Source: Terriglobia bacterium
GTDB taxonomy: Bacteria > Acidobacteriota > Terriglobia > Bryobacterales > UBA6623
Length of the DNA: 64,000 nucleotides
Direction: 5' to 3'
Assembly (NCBI GenBank): GCA_009838515.1
Contig: VXRL01000025.1
Location: 61,361 to 125,360 of the forward strand
Shown here: positions 53,254 through 62,155 of the stretch, one piece after another
Layout: every line of letters begins with the position of its first letter
Position numbering within the stretch: position 1 is the first letter of the stretch
Program-made: the position numbers and the translations under genes
Notes under the pieces: generated by a model
Databases searched by the model: none
Seen by the model: the letters and a program-made list of their open reading frames with translations, nothing else
Told to the model about the DNA's origin: nothing

Positions 53254-54744
53254 TCAGGCAATCAGTTCTTCGATCACGCGCGCGGGGAACTGATCTGTCA
53301 AGCGTTCGTCCAAGCCGTGGCGACGGTAGACCAAGTCGCGGAAGTTCATGCCCAAGAGGCTCAGGACAGTGGCGTGGAAGTCATGCACGCTGACAGGGTT
53401 TTCCACGGCGTGGTTTCCTAGCTCGTCGGTAGCTCCGTAGACTGTGCCGCCCTTCACTCCGCCACCCGCCATCCAGAGGCTAAAGCCGTTGGGGCCGTGA
53501 TCCCGTCCCAGGCTGCTCTTGTTGTTCGAATCGCCCTGCCCCAGCGGCAGCCGACCGAACTCCCCGCCCCAGATAACCAGAGTGTCCTCAAGCAGGCCGC
53601 GTTGCTTGAGATCTTTCAGCAGCGCGGCGGAGGGCCTGTCCGTCTTCCCGCAACTGTATCGCAAGCTCTCGTCCAGCTTCGTGTGCGTGTCCCAGATTTG
53701 TTTCTCGATGTAGAGCTGAACAAAGCGAACGCCGCGCTCGACGAGGCGGCGCGCCATCAGGCAGCGCCTGCCGTACGATTCGGTGAGGGCATCGTTGAGC
53801 CCGTACATCTCCTTGGTCTTCTCGTCTTCCTGCTCCAAGTTCAGGGCATCGGTCGCCGCCAGCTGCATGCGGGCCGCTAGCTCGTAGCTCGCGATGCGCG
53901 CCGCGAGGTTCGCCTCGTGCGGGCGTCCTTCGAGGTGAGCCTGGTCGAGCTGGCGCAACAGGCGCCTCTCGATCTCAAGGACAGCTTCAGGCCACTCTGG
54001 GCGCGGGTCTAGGTTCAGGACCGGAGAGCCTTGGGCGCGAAATCGCGTTCCTTGGCAGTTCGGCGGCAGCCAAGCAGCCTGCCAATTGTCGATTCCCCCG
54101 ATCGGCAGCCCCTTGGGATCGTCCAGCACGACATAGGCCGGCAGGTTTTGGTTCTCCGTGCCCAGCCCGTAAGAGGCCCACGCGCCGACCGTCGGCCGGT
54201 CGCCCAACAGTCGGCCGGAATGAATCATGTTGAGAGCCGTTTCGTGATTCTGGGTTTCGGTGAACATCGACCGGATCAACGCGATGTCATCCGCGCACGA
54301 ACTAATGTGCGGCAGCAATTCCGAAAACTCGAGGCCCGACTCGCCGTGTTTTCCGAACTGGTAAGGCGACGGCAGAATGCCCGCGTTCTGTTGCGGGCTA
54401 ACTGCGACGGCCGTCAGGTCCCTGCTTGGCGTCTTGCCCACGTACTTGGTCAGATCCGGCTTCGGGTCGAAGAGGTCGACCTGGCTTGGGCCACCGTGCA
54501 TAAAGAGCTGGATCACGGCCTTTGCCTTGGGCTCGAAGTGCGGAGGCTTCGGGGAGAGGTCAAATGCTGGCGAGGCTCCGGCGGCAGCCAGTGCCGGGTT
54601 CGGTGCGAACAAGTCGGCCCCGAGTAAGTAGGCGAGGCCGGCGCCGCACAAGCCATCACTGACGCGCGAGAAGAAATCGCGGCGCCCTAGCGCCGTCCGC
54701 GCACGCTCGCGATTGGATTCGAGTGGAGTTCTTGCTAGCGACAT
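53254..54744 (-). CDS. DUF1501 (sulfatase-like fold) protein, copy 2
   Basis: 496 aa with a Tat-type leader (GRRDFFSRVSDGLCGAGLAYLLG). The DUF1501 body is complete: KAVIQLFMHGGPSQVDLFDPKP, DIALIRSMFTETQNHETALNMIHSG, GAWASYGLGTENQNLPAYVVL, LMARRLVERGVRFVQLYI, DTLVIWGGEFGR, GRDHGPNGFSLWMAGGGVKGG. The fold is of the alkaline phosphatase/sulfatase type but without a formylglycine Cys. Its gene is the last of a four-gene operon, nine bases after the DUF1553 gene. Members are Tat-exported partners of DUF1549/DUF1553 proteins; the activity is not established. Confidence 0.9.
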   Translation of the reverse strand: MSLARTPLESNRERARTALGRRDFFSRVSDGLCGAGLAYLLGADLFAPNPALAAAGASPAFDLSPKPPHFEPKAKAVIQLFMHGGPSQVDLFDPKPDLTKYVGKTPSRDLTAVAVSPQQNAGILPSPYQFGKHGESGLEFSELLPHISSCADDIALIRSMFTETQNHETALNMIHSGRLLGDRPTVGAWASYGLGTENQNLPAYVVLDDPKGLPIGGIDNWQAAWLPPNCQGTRFRAQGSPVLNLDPRPEWPEAVLEIERRLLRQLDQAHLEGRPHEANLAARIASYELAARMQLAATDALNLEQEDEKTKEMYGLNDALTESYGRRCLMARRLVERGVRFVQLYIEKQIWDTHTKLDESLRYSCGKTDRPSAALLKDLKQRGLLEDTLVIWGGEFGRLPLGQGDSNNKSSLGRDHGPNGFSLWMAGGGVKGGTVYGATDELGNHAVENPVSVHDFHATVLSLLGMNFRDLVYRRHGLDERLTDQFPARVIEELIA

Positions 54745-54753
54745 CGGGCCATC

Positions 54754-57690
54754 TCAATCGATGAATGCGAATCCTGCTGAATTCAGCACGGTGTGACAAA
54801 CGTTCGCCAATGCCAACCATCGGGCGGTTGCCTCGATCGGCGCTTCGCGCCGGTCGCTTGCAAGCCTCTCGGGCCAGTGGCTGCGCAACTCGTCTAGCGC
54901 CGCCACGGACTCGCTGGTCTCGGACGGCGACGGAGGACGTGACAAGGCTCGCAGATAGACCTCTCTCACCTGTTTCTCCGAGTCGTTCCCGGCAGCGTCA
55001 ATGATCCTTCCGGCCATGTATCGCGACAGTTCCCAAGTCCATTCGCTGTTCATCAGATGCAACGCCTGAGTCGGGACATTGGACTGATTCCGCACGATGC
55101 AATTGGGTGCCAACTGCGGAAGGTCAAACGCTTCCAGCAGCGAAATTGGAGTACGCGGCTGCTGCAGGGTGTACACACTGCGGCGAAATCCCTGAGTCGT
55201 GCCGGTGGCGCGGTACTCGCCGTCGTCACTCAGCTCCAAGTCCGAGGGCGGGCCGAACCGTCTGGGGTCAAGGCGGCTGGTAGCCATCAGGATGGAGTCG
55301 TACAGCTGCTCGGCATCCATCCGTCGCATTGTCATCCGCGACAGCAAGACGTTGTCGGGGTCCGCTGCCAATGCTTCGCCGTCCTTGCGCGAGGACTGTC
55401 GATACGCGGTGGAAGTCATCATCAGACGGTGCATGTGCTTCATGCTCCAGCCGCTGCGCACAAACTCGGTAGCGAGCCAGTCGAGCAGTTCTGGATGCGA
55501 CGGGGGCTCGCCGGTGCGACCGAAATTGTCGGGCGATGCGACGATCCCGCGACCGAAATGCCGCATCCACATCCGGTTGACCATCACTCTCGCCGTAAGC
55601 GGGTGATTGGGTTGCGTGAGCCAACGGGCCAGCGCCAGCCGTCGGCCGCTTGAATCCGCCCCTGGCCAAGGAGCGACAACCTCGTAGGGGTCGAGGTGGG
55701 GCGTTAGGAACGCCGGAACTCCTGGTTCGACCGGCTGTCCCGGAGTGAATGCATCGCCACGCAGCAGCAGGTAGCTGGTCGACGGTTCGCCGCCCATGTC
55801 TACGAGCGCGTGGAGGCCGGGGGCTGGCTTGACCTGATCCCCGGCTTCCTTGATCTGTTTCTGAATCGGTTCGGCCTTTGTTTTAAATGACTCGAATCGT
55901 TCCTTGAGTTCGTTGGTGGAAATCTCAAGCGTCTGCTTGAATTGCTTGGCCAGATATTGCTGGACTTCGGTTCGCTCGTCTTCGGCTGTCTCCGATAGCC
56001 TGAGCAAGTCTTCGCGGACGTCTTCGGGCAGTTTCGCTAGTCGTTCGTCCAGCAACTGTTGCTTGTAGGGGGCTGCTTCCTCTTCCAGAGATTTCTCGAG
56101 ACGCTCGATCTTGGACTTGAGGGGCGCGTTGAATTCGTCGACCTCCTGTTTCTCGCTTGCCAGTCCCATGTCGAGCACGCGCTGCTTGGGCTGGAGCCAG
56201 TCGTACGGGTCGTAGGCTGCCTGCAGGATCGCGCCCATCGAGTAGTAATCGCGGTGGGTGATCGGATCGAACTTGTGATCGTGGCAACGGGCGCAGCCCA
56301 CGGTCAGGCCGAGCAGACCCGATCCGAGAATGTGCACCTCGTCGGCGATGACATTCATCCGCTCGTCGAGGAAGGCGAATTCGATTTCCCATGTTGGGTC
56401 GGGTGCCGTGCGCAGGAATCCGGTAGCGGCTAGCCGCTCGATGAGTTCGGGCGTCACCTCTTGATCCTTCCATGGGGCAAGCTCGTCACCCGCGATCTGC
56501 TCGGTAAGGAACTCATCGAAGGGCTTGTCGCGGTTGAATGCGCGAATGACATAGTCCCGATAGCGCCAGGCGTTCTGGCGTCGGGGCGCGTACTCGCCAA
56601 AGCCCTCGGTATCGATATGGCCGGCAACGTCCAGCCAGTGGCGGGCCCAGCGTTCGCCGTACTCCGGAGCTTTCAGCAATCGTTCGATCAAGAGGCGGTA
56701 GCGGTCCTCGCGACCGTCTTCCATGTAACGCTCGACGTCCTCTGGCGATGGCAGCATTCCCGTCAGGTCGAGGTACGCTCGGCGCAATAGGCTCAGCGGC
56801 GCCGCCTCCTCGGAATACGAAAGCCCATTCTCCTCGAGCTTTCTCAGCAGGAAGGCATCGATAGGGTTTGACACCAGCGCCTGGCTGCTGAGCGTCGGGA
56901 CTGTAGGCCGCTCGGGGGGAAGGAAGGCCCAGTGATCGCCGTCCGCCTCTGCGAGCTGCGGCGCTGGCTCCGGAGACCCGATTTCGTCTGGAGCGGGAGG
57001 TGCTCCGTCGGCCACCCATTTTCTGAGTGTCGCGACTTCCGCATCCGTCGGGTTGCGGACCGCATAGTCGTACTGCATATCGGGAGGCGGCATCTCTCCC
57101 GCCTCGACCTTTTGGATGATCAGGCTTTCGTCGGGATTGCCGGGCACCAACGCCGGGCCAGAATCGCCCCCAGCCAACCGCGATTCCCGCAGCCGCAGAT
57201 CCAAGCCCCCGCGCTGCTCCCGCTTGCCATGGCAGACAACGCAGCGCGCTTGAAAGATCGGAAGTACGTCGCGGTCTGTGACAAGCTCTACGCCCAACTC
57301 GCCAGCTTCGCGCGCGGCACCGTTGTCAATCCAGTGCCGGATCAGGGCGATTTCGCTTTCTGTCAAGCTGGAGTCGCCTGGCGGCATCGTGCCAGCGACG
57401 ATCCGCTCGACCAAGGCGCTCTTTGCGGAGGAACCAATTTCGACGGAGGGTCCGGAACTTCCTCCCCTCAGCATGGCTCGGGCCGTGCGCAGGTCCAGAC
57501 CCTGCTGCGGTGCGTCACCGCCATGGCAGGAAACGCAATGGGCCTCCAGAATCGGTCGAACGTGTGCGTCAAAGGTGGGCGGCGTGCTTGCGTCGGCGAT
57601 GGGGCCGCCCGCAAGGACCCAAACAAGGAGCACTGGCCCGAGAATCATGAAGCGGCCATCGGCCGGCCAATAGAGTTGCGATCCGGGCAT
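54754..57690 (-). CDS. DUF1549/DUF1553 protein with two cytochrome c (PSCyt1) motifs, copy 2
   Basis: 978 aa from the ATG at 57690 (AAGGG nine bases upstream); the ATG at 57648, giving [15 protein letters not shown], is an alternative signal start. Two heme motifs, CVSCHGG (about residue 53) and CVVCHGK (about 147), lie in tandem PSCyt1 domains. DUF1549 follows at about 270-480 ([59 protein letters not shown], with a third CxxCH), then a coiled-coil-like linker (about 520-620), then DUF1553 at about 680-960 ([41 protein letters not shown]). An envelope cytochrome of unknown substrate, with its DUF1501 partner encoded next. Confidence 0.9.
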   Translation of the reverse strand: MPGSQLYWPADGRFMILGPVLLVWVLAGGPIADASTPPTFDAHVRPILEAHCVSCHGGDAPQQGLDLRTARAMLRGGSSGPSVEIGSSAKSALVERIVAGTMPPGDSSLTESEIALIRHWIDNGAAREAGELGVELVTDRDVLPIFQARCVVCHGKREQRGGLDLRLRESRLAGGDSGPALVPGNPDESLIIQKVEAGEMPPPDMQYDYAVRNPTDAEVATLRKWVADGAPPAPDEIGSPEPAPQLAEADGDHWAFLPPERPTVPTLSSQALVSNPIDAFLLRKLEENGLSYSEEAAPLSLLRRAYLDLTGMLPSPEDVERYMEDGREDRYRLLIERLLKAPEYGERWARHWLDVAGHIDTEGFGEYAPRRQNAWRYRDYVIRAFNRDKPFDEFLTEQIAGDELAPWKDQEVTPELIERLAATGFLRTAPDPTWEIEFAFLDERMNVIADEVHILGSGLLGLTVGCARCHDHKFDPITHRDYYSMGAILQAAYDPYDWLQPKQRVLDMGLASEKQEVDEFNAPLKSKIERLEKSLEEEAAPYKQQLLDERLAKLPEDVREDLLRLSETAEDERTEVQQYLAKQFKQTLEISTNELKERFESFKTKAEPIQKQIKEAGDQVKPAPGLHALVDMGGEPSTSYLLLRGDAFTPGQPVEPGVPAFLTPHLDPYEVVAPWPGADSSGRRLALARWLTQPNHPLTARVMVNRMWMRHFGRGIVASPDNFGRTGEPPSHPELLDWLATEFVRSGWSMKHMHRLMMTSTAYRQSSRKDGEALAADPDNVLLSRMTMRRMDAEQLYDSILMATSRLDPRRFGPPSDLELSDDGEYRATGTTQGFRRSVYTLQQPRTPISLLEAFDLPQLAPNCIVRNQSNVPTQALHLMNSEWTWELSRYMAGRIIDAAGNDSEKQVREVYLRALSRPPSPSETSESVAALDELRSHWPERLASDRREAPIEATARWLALANVCHTVLNSAGFAFID

Positions 57691-57702
57691 TGGCGAGCGC
57701 CC

Positions 57703-59145
57703 TTACGCCAAGATGTCGCTGACGACGGTCCCGTGAACATCCGTTAGCCGGAAGTCGCGACCGTCGAAGCGATAGGTCAGCCTTTCGTGATCGAAGCCCA
57801 GCAGATGAAGAATCGTCGCATGCAGATCATGGATATGCATGCGGTTCTCAACGGCGTGATAGCCGAACTCATCCGTCGCGCCGTGTATCATCCCGCCTTT
57901 GACGCCGCCGCCCGACAGCCACATTGTGTAGCCGTACGGATTGTGATCCCGGCCGTCGCTCTCCGCGTACGGTGTGCGGCCGAACTCTCCGCCCCACATC
58001 ACAAGCGTGTCTTGAAGCAGCCCGCGAGCCTTGAGGTCTTGTATCAATCCGGCGATCGGCCTGTCGATCTCTTTGGCGGACGCATAGTGACGCCGAGCCA
58101 CCTGGCGGTGGTGATCCCATTTCTCTTCGTGACCGCTGTGCGTGCATTGGACGAAGCGCACGCCCCTCTCCACCAGCCTCCGAGCCATTAGGCACTGCCA
58201 GCCGAAGTCGCTCGTGGTGGAGTCGTCGATGCCGTAGAGCTTCTTGGTGGCTTCCGACTCATCATTCAAGGACAGGGCCTCGGGAGCTTCCATCTGCATG
58301 CGGAACGCCAATTCCAACGACTGCATGCGAGCCTCCAGTTCGGGATCGTGTGCCTTGTCGACCGCGTGCCGCCGGTTGATCTTCTGCAGCATGTCCAGCT
58401 CATAACGCTGCTGGTCCGAAGTTACGTTCTTGTTGATCAAATGCTCGATGGGCTCTTTCCTGACGTCTTCCACGTTCATCGGGGAATAGCCGATCGGAGT
58501 CCCTTGGTAGGCGGACGGCAAGAACGCCGAACTCCAGTTCTTCCCTCCGCCGTGCCACAAGGTCGGCTTGATGGTGATGAAGCCCGGCAGGTTCTGATTC
58601 TCGGAACCGAGGCCATACAGCACCCAAGACCCCAGGCTCGGTCGCGTGAAGTTGAACGCGCCGGTGTGCAGCTGCAGCATTGCACCGCCGTGGTCGACAG
58701 CGTCGCCAACCATTGAGCGGACCACGCAGAGGTCGTCGACGCATGCCCCCAAGCTGGGGAAGAGACTGCTTACCGGAGTGCCGCACTCCCCGTAGCGCCT
58801 GAACTCGAAGGGCGACGGCATCAGCCCCCCGACCTGGTCCGGCGGGGTGAACGACACCTCTTTCTTGATCGGCATCGGCTTGCCCGCGTCCGCCTCCAGC
58901 CGCGGCTTGGGGTCGAACGTGTCGAGGTGGGAGGGACCGCCGTGCATAAAGAGAAAGATGACGTTCTTCGCCTTGGGCGCGAAGTGCGGCCGCTTGGGAG
59001 CGATGGGGTTCCCAACCGCCGGTGCTGCGCGGAGCTCGGCTTGCTCTGCCAGCAAGACGTCCAAGCCGAGTGCAGCGAAACCCAAGCCCGTCTGGCGCAG
59101 GAGCTGTCGCCTCGAAGCCGATTGCAGCCCGCCGTTGCTGGTCAC
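57703..59145 (-). CDS. DUF1501 (sulfatase-like fold) protein, copy 1
   Basis: 480 aa with a Tat-like leader (ASRRQLLRQTGLGFAALGLDVLLA). Motifs: KNVIFLFMHGGPSHLDTFDPKP, DLCVVRSMVGDAVDHGGAMLQLHTG, GSWVLYGLGSENQNLPGFITI, LMARRLVERGVRFVQCTHSG, DTLVMWGGEFGRTPYAESDGRDHNPYG. It resembles copy 2 over its whole length but the two are clearly diverged. Spacing to the flanking DUF1553 genes is 9 and 12 bases, so all four genes share one transcript. Confidence 0.9.
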   Translation of the reverse strand: MTSNGGLQSASRRQLLRQTGLGFAALGLDVLLAEQAELRAAPAVGNPIAPKRPHFAPKAKNVIFLFMHGGPSHLDTFDPKPRLEADAGKPMPIKKEVSFTPPDQVGGLMPSPFEFRRYGECGTPVSSLFPSLGACVDDLCVVRSMVGDAVDHGGAMLQLHTGAFNFTRPSLGSWVLYGLGSENQNLPGFITIKPTLWHGGGKNWSSAFLPSAYQGTPIGYSPMNVEDVRKEPIEHLINKNVTSDQQRYELDMLQKINRRHAVDKAHDPELEARMQSLELAFRMQMEAPEALSLNDESEATKKLYGIDDSTTSDFGWQCLMARRLVERGVRFVQCTHSGHEEKWDHHRQVARRHYASAKEIDRPIAGLIQDLKARGLLQDTLVMWGGEFGRTPYAESDGRDHNPYGYTMWLSGGGVKGGMIHGATDEFGYHAVENRMHIHDLHATILHLLGFDHERLTYRFDGRDFRLTDVHGTVVSDILA

Positions 59146-59154
59146 TGTTCCTCC

Positions 59155-61989
59155 TCAGTTGACGTAGTTGAATTCGTTCGAGCCCAACAGCAGGCGGCAC
59201 AGGCTCTGCCAGCGCTCGAGGCGCTTGTCCGCTGCATTGTCGCGAACCGGGTATTCCGCAATGTAGTCGAGCATTTCGGACACTTCCTGCGATTCGGGCG
59301 TCCTCGTGAGCGTGGTCCAGTAGGCCTTCTCAATGCGGGCAGAATCGTCGATGCCCTCCAGTTGCAGCAAGCGGCTCGCCAGCGCCCGGGCTCGCTCTTG
59401 GACGAAGTCGCTGTTCATGAAGTACAGCCCCTGGGGAGCGACGCTGGTCCTCGGCCGGGCGGCGATGCTCGCCGACGGATCGGCAAAGTCGAACAGCGTG
59501 AGCAGGGTTGGCATCTTGTTGCGATAGATCGGCAAGTAGACAGTGCGCCTGCGGGTGTCGTCAGGGTGCACGTAGGCTGCCTCGAAGCCGTACGAATCGA
59601 GACTCTCCGTGAGCGCCCCGCCCATGGTTAGGTCGAGCGAGCCGTCGATTGCCAGCATCGAGTCGCGCATCTCCTCGACGCTCAGCCGCCGGCGATTGAA
59701 CCTCGACCACATGCGGTTCCCCGAATCCCTCGCCCAGGCCCCGTCCGAGATATGGCTCTGCATCTGGTAAGTGCTCGAGAGCATGATCGACCGATGCATG
59801 GCCTTCACTGACCAGCCGTCCTTCATGAATTGCTGCGCCAAGTGGTCCAGCAACGCAGGATGCGTCGGTCGCTCGCCCATGACGCCGAAATTGTTCGGCG
59901 TTCGCACCAAGCCCTGGCCGAAGTGCCATTGCCAGATGCGGTTTACGATGACGCGGCTCGTGAGAGGGTGGTCCGGCTCCGCCAGCCATCTGGCGAGTTC
60001 CAGCCGGCCGCTGCCTTTGGCGATCGCAACTTGCTCCTCTCCGGCCAGGATGGCGGGAAACGCTTGGCGCACGGCCGCGCCCGGATTGTTGTGGTTTCCG
60101 CGCACGAAAACGTGCTGGTCAACTCCGTCGACTTCCGTTACGGCGTATGCCATCGCAGGCTTGGCCGGCTCAGACTCTTCCAAGCGCTCCAATTCTTGGC
60201 GCAATTCCTGCACACGCCCGCGCAAATCCGAGGGCAAGATCGAGTCCAACGACCGCTCGGGCACCGAGAACGGCCCGTCGCCGCCGTCTGCCCCTTCGTC
60301 CATCGCGGACGCCGTCAGGGTCACTTCCGAAAAGAAGCGGTCCGAGCCAGGGGCGAGGTTGGGCTTGTCGGGGAACTCGCCGACGCCGTCCCATGCCTCG
60401 ACCTCTTGCCGCCACTTGTCTAGCCTTTCGATCCACTCCAAGCCCCTGTCGCGGAAGCGCTGCTGGTATTGCGCGGCTACAGCTGCGCGGTCGGTCTCGG
60501 CCGCTTCGTCCCACTCGCGCAGGTACAGGCGGAGATCCTCGCCTGGCTCCAGATACTCGACCCACAATCTCAGCACCTCGCAGTCGAGCCGCTCTCGATC
60601 CGCCACGGCCTCCACGTCGGCCCCGCCGTTGTAGACCTCGTAGGCTGCGACCATGTACTGAGCCAAGTCCGGGCTGCGACGTTCAATCACATGCCGGTAC
60701 ATTTCCAGATCCACGATGGACTCGATCCTTCGCTTCGTGTGGCCGACCGCGTCCTGGTGGTCCTTGTAGCGTCGGTAGGTGTCTTGTGGAACCAATGGCT
60801 CAAGATGCACCTTCGATACCGTCATGGCGGGATCCAAGCTCTCGAAGTTCTTGACGCTGGCGAAGATCGCGGCCATGGAATAGTAGTCCTTGGCCGAGAT
60901 CGGATCGAACTTGTGATCGTGGCAACGCGCGCAGCCCATCGTGAGCCCCATGAACGCCTTCGCCATCGTGTCGATCTGCTCGTCGACCACGTCATACTTC
61001 ATCTTGATCTTGTCTTGCTGTACTAGGGGCTTTGTTCCAACCGCCAAGAAACCGGTAGCGATCACGCCCTTCTGATTGACCTTGGCGGCCCCCTCCGGCG
61101 GCAGCAGGTCGCCGGCGAGTTGCTCGACGATGAACTGATCGAACGGAGTGTCCCGGTTGAAGGCGTCGATGACGTAGTCGCGATAGCGCCACGTGTACGG
61201 CACCTTGATGTCGTCGTCCAAGCCGGTCGAATCCGCGTAACGCGCGACATCTAGCCAGTGGCGCCCCCACTTCTCGCCATATCGCGGGGACTCCAGCAGC
61301 CGGTCGACGAGCCGGCGAAACGCGCCCGGCGCTTGGTCTGCCAAGAACGCCTGGATTTCAGCCTCCGTGGGGGCGAGGCCGTGTAGGTCGTACTTGGCGC
61401 GCCGCAGGAGCGTGAGCCGGTCAGCGCGGGGCGCAGGGGCAACGCCCTGCTCCTCAAGCTTCGCCAAGATGAAGTAGTCGAGCGGGGCTTGCGCCCAGCC
61501 GTCGTCCTGCACGCGTGGAGGCCGTTCCGGACGAATGGGCTGGAACGCCCAGTGGCTCGTTTGCTTGGCGCTCCATTGTGGCCCCGCATCACCGTCTCCT
61601 ACGCCAGTCTCCACCTCTGCGCCGGGCCACGGCGCTCCCTGGCTGATCCAACTCGCGAGGGCTTCGATTTCACGGTCTGGCAGTTTTCCCGTCGGGGGCA
61701 TCTTGACCGAGCCCTCGTAGCGAACTGCCACTAGCAGGCGGCTGGTGTGCGGTGCGTCCTTCGCAAATACCGGGCCCGACTCGCCTCCCTTGTAGAAGCC
61801 TTCGGCCGTTGTCAGGTCCAGCCCGGCAGTCTGCAGCTGCTCGCCATGGCAGACGGAGCACTTTTCCACGAGGATGGGACGGATCTGTTTCTCGAAGAAC
61901 TCTTCCTGCTCGGGCGTTGCAGCGGAAATCGCGGGCGCAACCGCGAGGATGGCCGCCAACGTGAGTGTGAATCGCTGCGCTGTCGCCAT
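59155..61989 (-). CDS. DUF1549/DUF1553 protein with cytochrome c (PSCyt1) motif, copy 1
   Basis: 944 aa with a signal peptide (FTLTLAAILAVAPAISAA). One PSCyt1 heme motif, CSVCHGE near residue 41. DUF1549 covers about 160-375 ([62 protein letters not shown] with another CxxCH). A long helical middle (about 400-600) precedes DUF1553 (LARWLAEPDHPLTSRVIVNRIW, SVEEMRDSMLAIDGSLD). It is the first gene of the operon DUF1553-DUF1501-DUF1553-DUF1501. The ATG at 61989 lies 25 bases after a weak promoter-like element. Confidence 0.9.
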   Translation of the reverse strand: MATAQRFTLTLAAILAVAPAISAATPEQEEFFEKQIRPILVEKCSVCHGEQLQTAGLDLTTAEGFYKGGESGPVFAKDAPHTSRLLVAVRYEGSVKMPPTGKLPDREIEALASWISQGAPWPGAEVETGVGDGDAGPQWSAKQTSHWAFQPIRPERPPRVQDDGWAQAPLDYFILAKLEEQGVAPAPRADRLTLLRRAKYDLHGLAPTEAEIQAFLADQAPGAFRRLVDRLLESPRYGEKWGRHWLDVARYADSTGLDDDIKVPYTWRYRDYVIDAFNRDTPFDQFIVEQLAGDLLPPEGAAKVNQKGVIATGFLAVGTKPLVQQDKIKMKYDVVDEQIDTMAKAFMGLTMGCARCHDHKFDPISAKDYYSMAAIFASVKNFESLDPAMTVSKVHLEPLVPQDTYRRYKDHQDAVGHTKRRIESIVDLEMYRHVIERRSPDLAQYMVAAYEVYNGGADVEAVADRERLDCEVLRLWVEYLEPGEDLRLYLREWDEAAETDRAAVAAQYQQRFRDRGLEWIERLDKWRQEVEAWDGVGEFPDKPNLAPGSDRFFSEVTLTASAMDEGADGGDGPFSVPERSLDSILPSDLRGRVQELRQELERLEESEPAKPAMAYAVTEVDGVDQHVFVRGNHNNPGAAVRQAFPAILAGEEQVAIAKGSGRLELARWLAEPDHPLTSRVIVNRIWQWHFGQGLVRTPNNFGVMGERPTHPALLDHLAQQFMKDGWSVKAMHRSIMLSSTYQMQSHISDGAWARDSGNRMWSRFNRRRLSVEEMRDSMLAIDGSLDLTMGGALTESLDSYGFEAAYVHPDDTRRRTVYLPIYRNKMPTLLTLFDFADPSASIAARPRTSVAPQGLYFMNSDFVQERARALASRLLQLEGIDDSARIEKAYWTTLTRTPESQEVSEMLDYIAEYPVRDNAADKRLERWQSLCRLLLGSNEFNYVN

Positions 61990-62016
61990 CGAATGTGCGG
62001 ATTCCTGCCCGCTCCC

Positions 62017-62045
62017 AGTCTATGTTTCGACCGTTGCAAACGCAA
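62017..62045 (-). promoter_or_regulatory. Weak promoter candidate for the DUF1553/DUF1501 operon
   Basis: On the minus strand TTGCGT (62045-62040), 17-base spacer, TAGACT (62022-62017), about 27 bases before the ATG at 61989. The -10 matches at four of six positions, so support is modest. Confidence 0.3.
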
Positions 62046-62104
62046 GCCCGGCGCTACCGATTCCGGCCGAACCCCAAGCTTCCAAGCCGCTCGCGCCCCT
62101 CGGG

Positions 62105-62145
62105 CGCGGCCGCATTCCGACGACCGGCGTCGGGATGCGGCCGCG
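62105..62145 (-). terminator. Strong hairpin downstream of the TonB receptor gene
   Basis: An 18-base-pair stem with one G-T-type mismatch: the arms 62105-62122 and 62128-62145 pair around the five-base loop ACCGG. It begins 11 bases after the receptor stop at 62156. There is no T-run, so it may stop transcription with Rho or protect the 3' end. A second perfect hairpin (CGCGCCC 62092-62098, GGGCGCG 62102-62108) overlaps its base, so the two cannot form together. Confidence 0.6.
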
Positions 62146-62155
62146 AGATCTTCGA

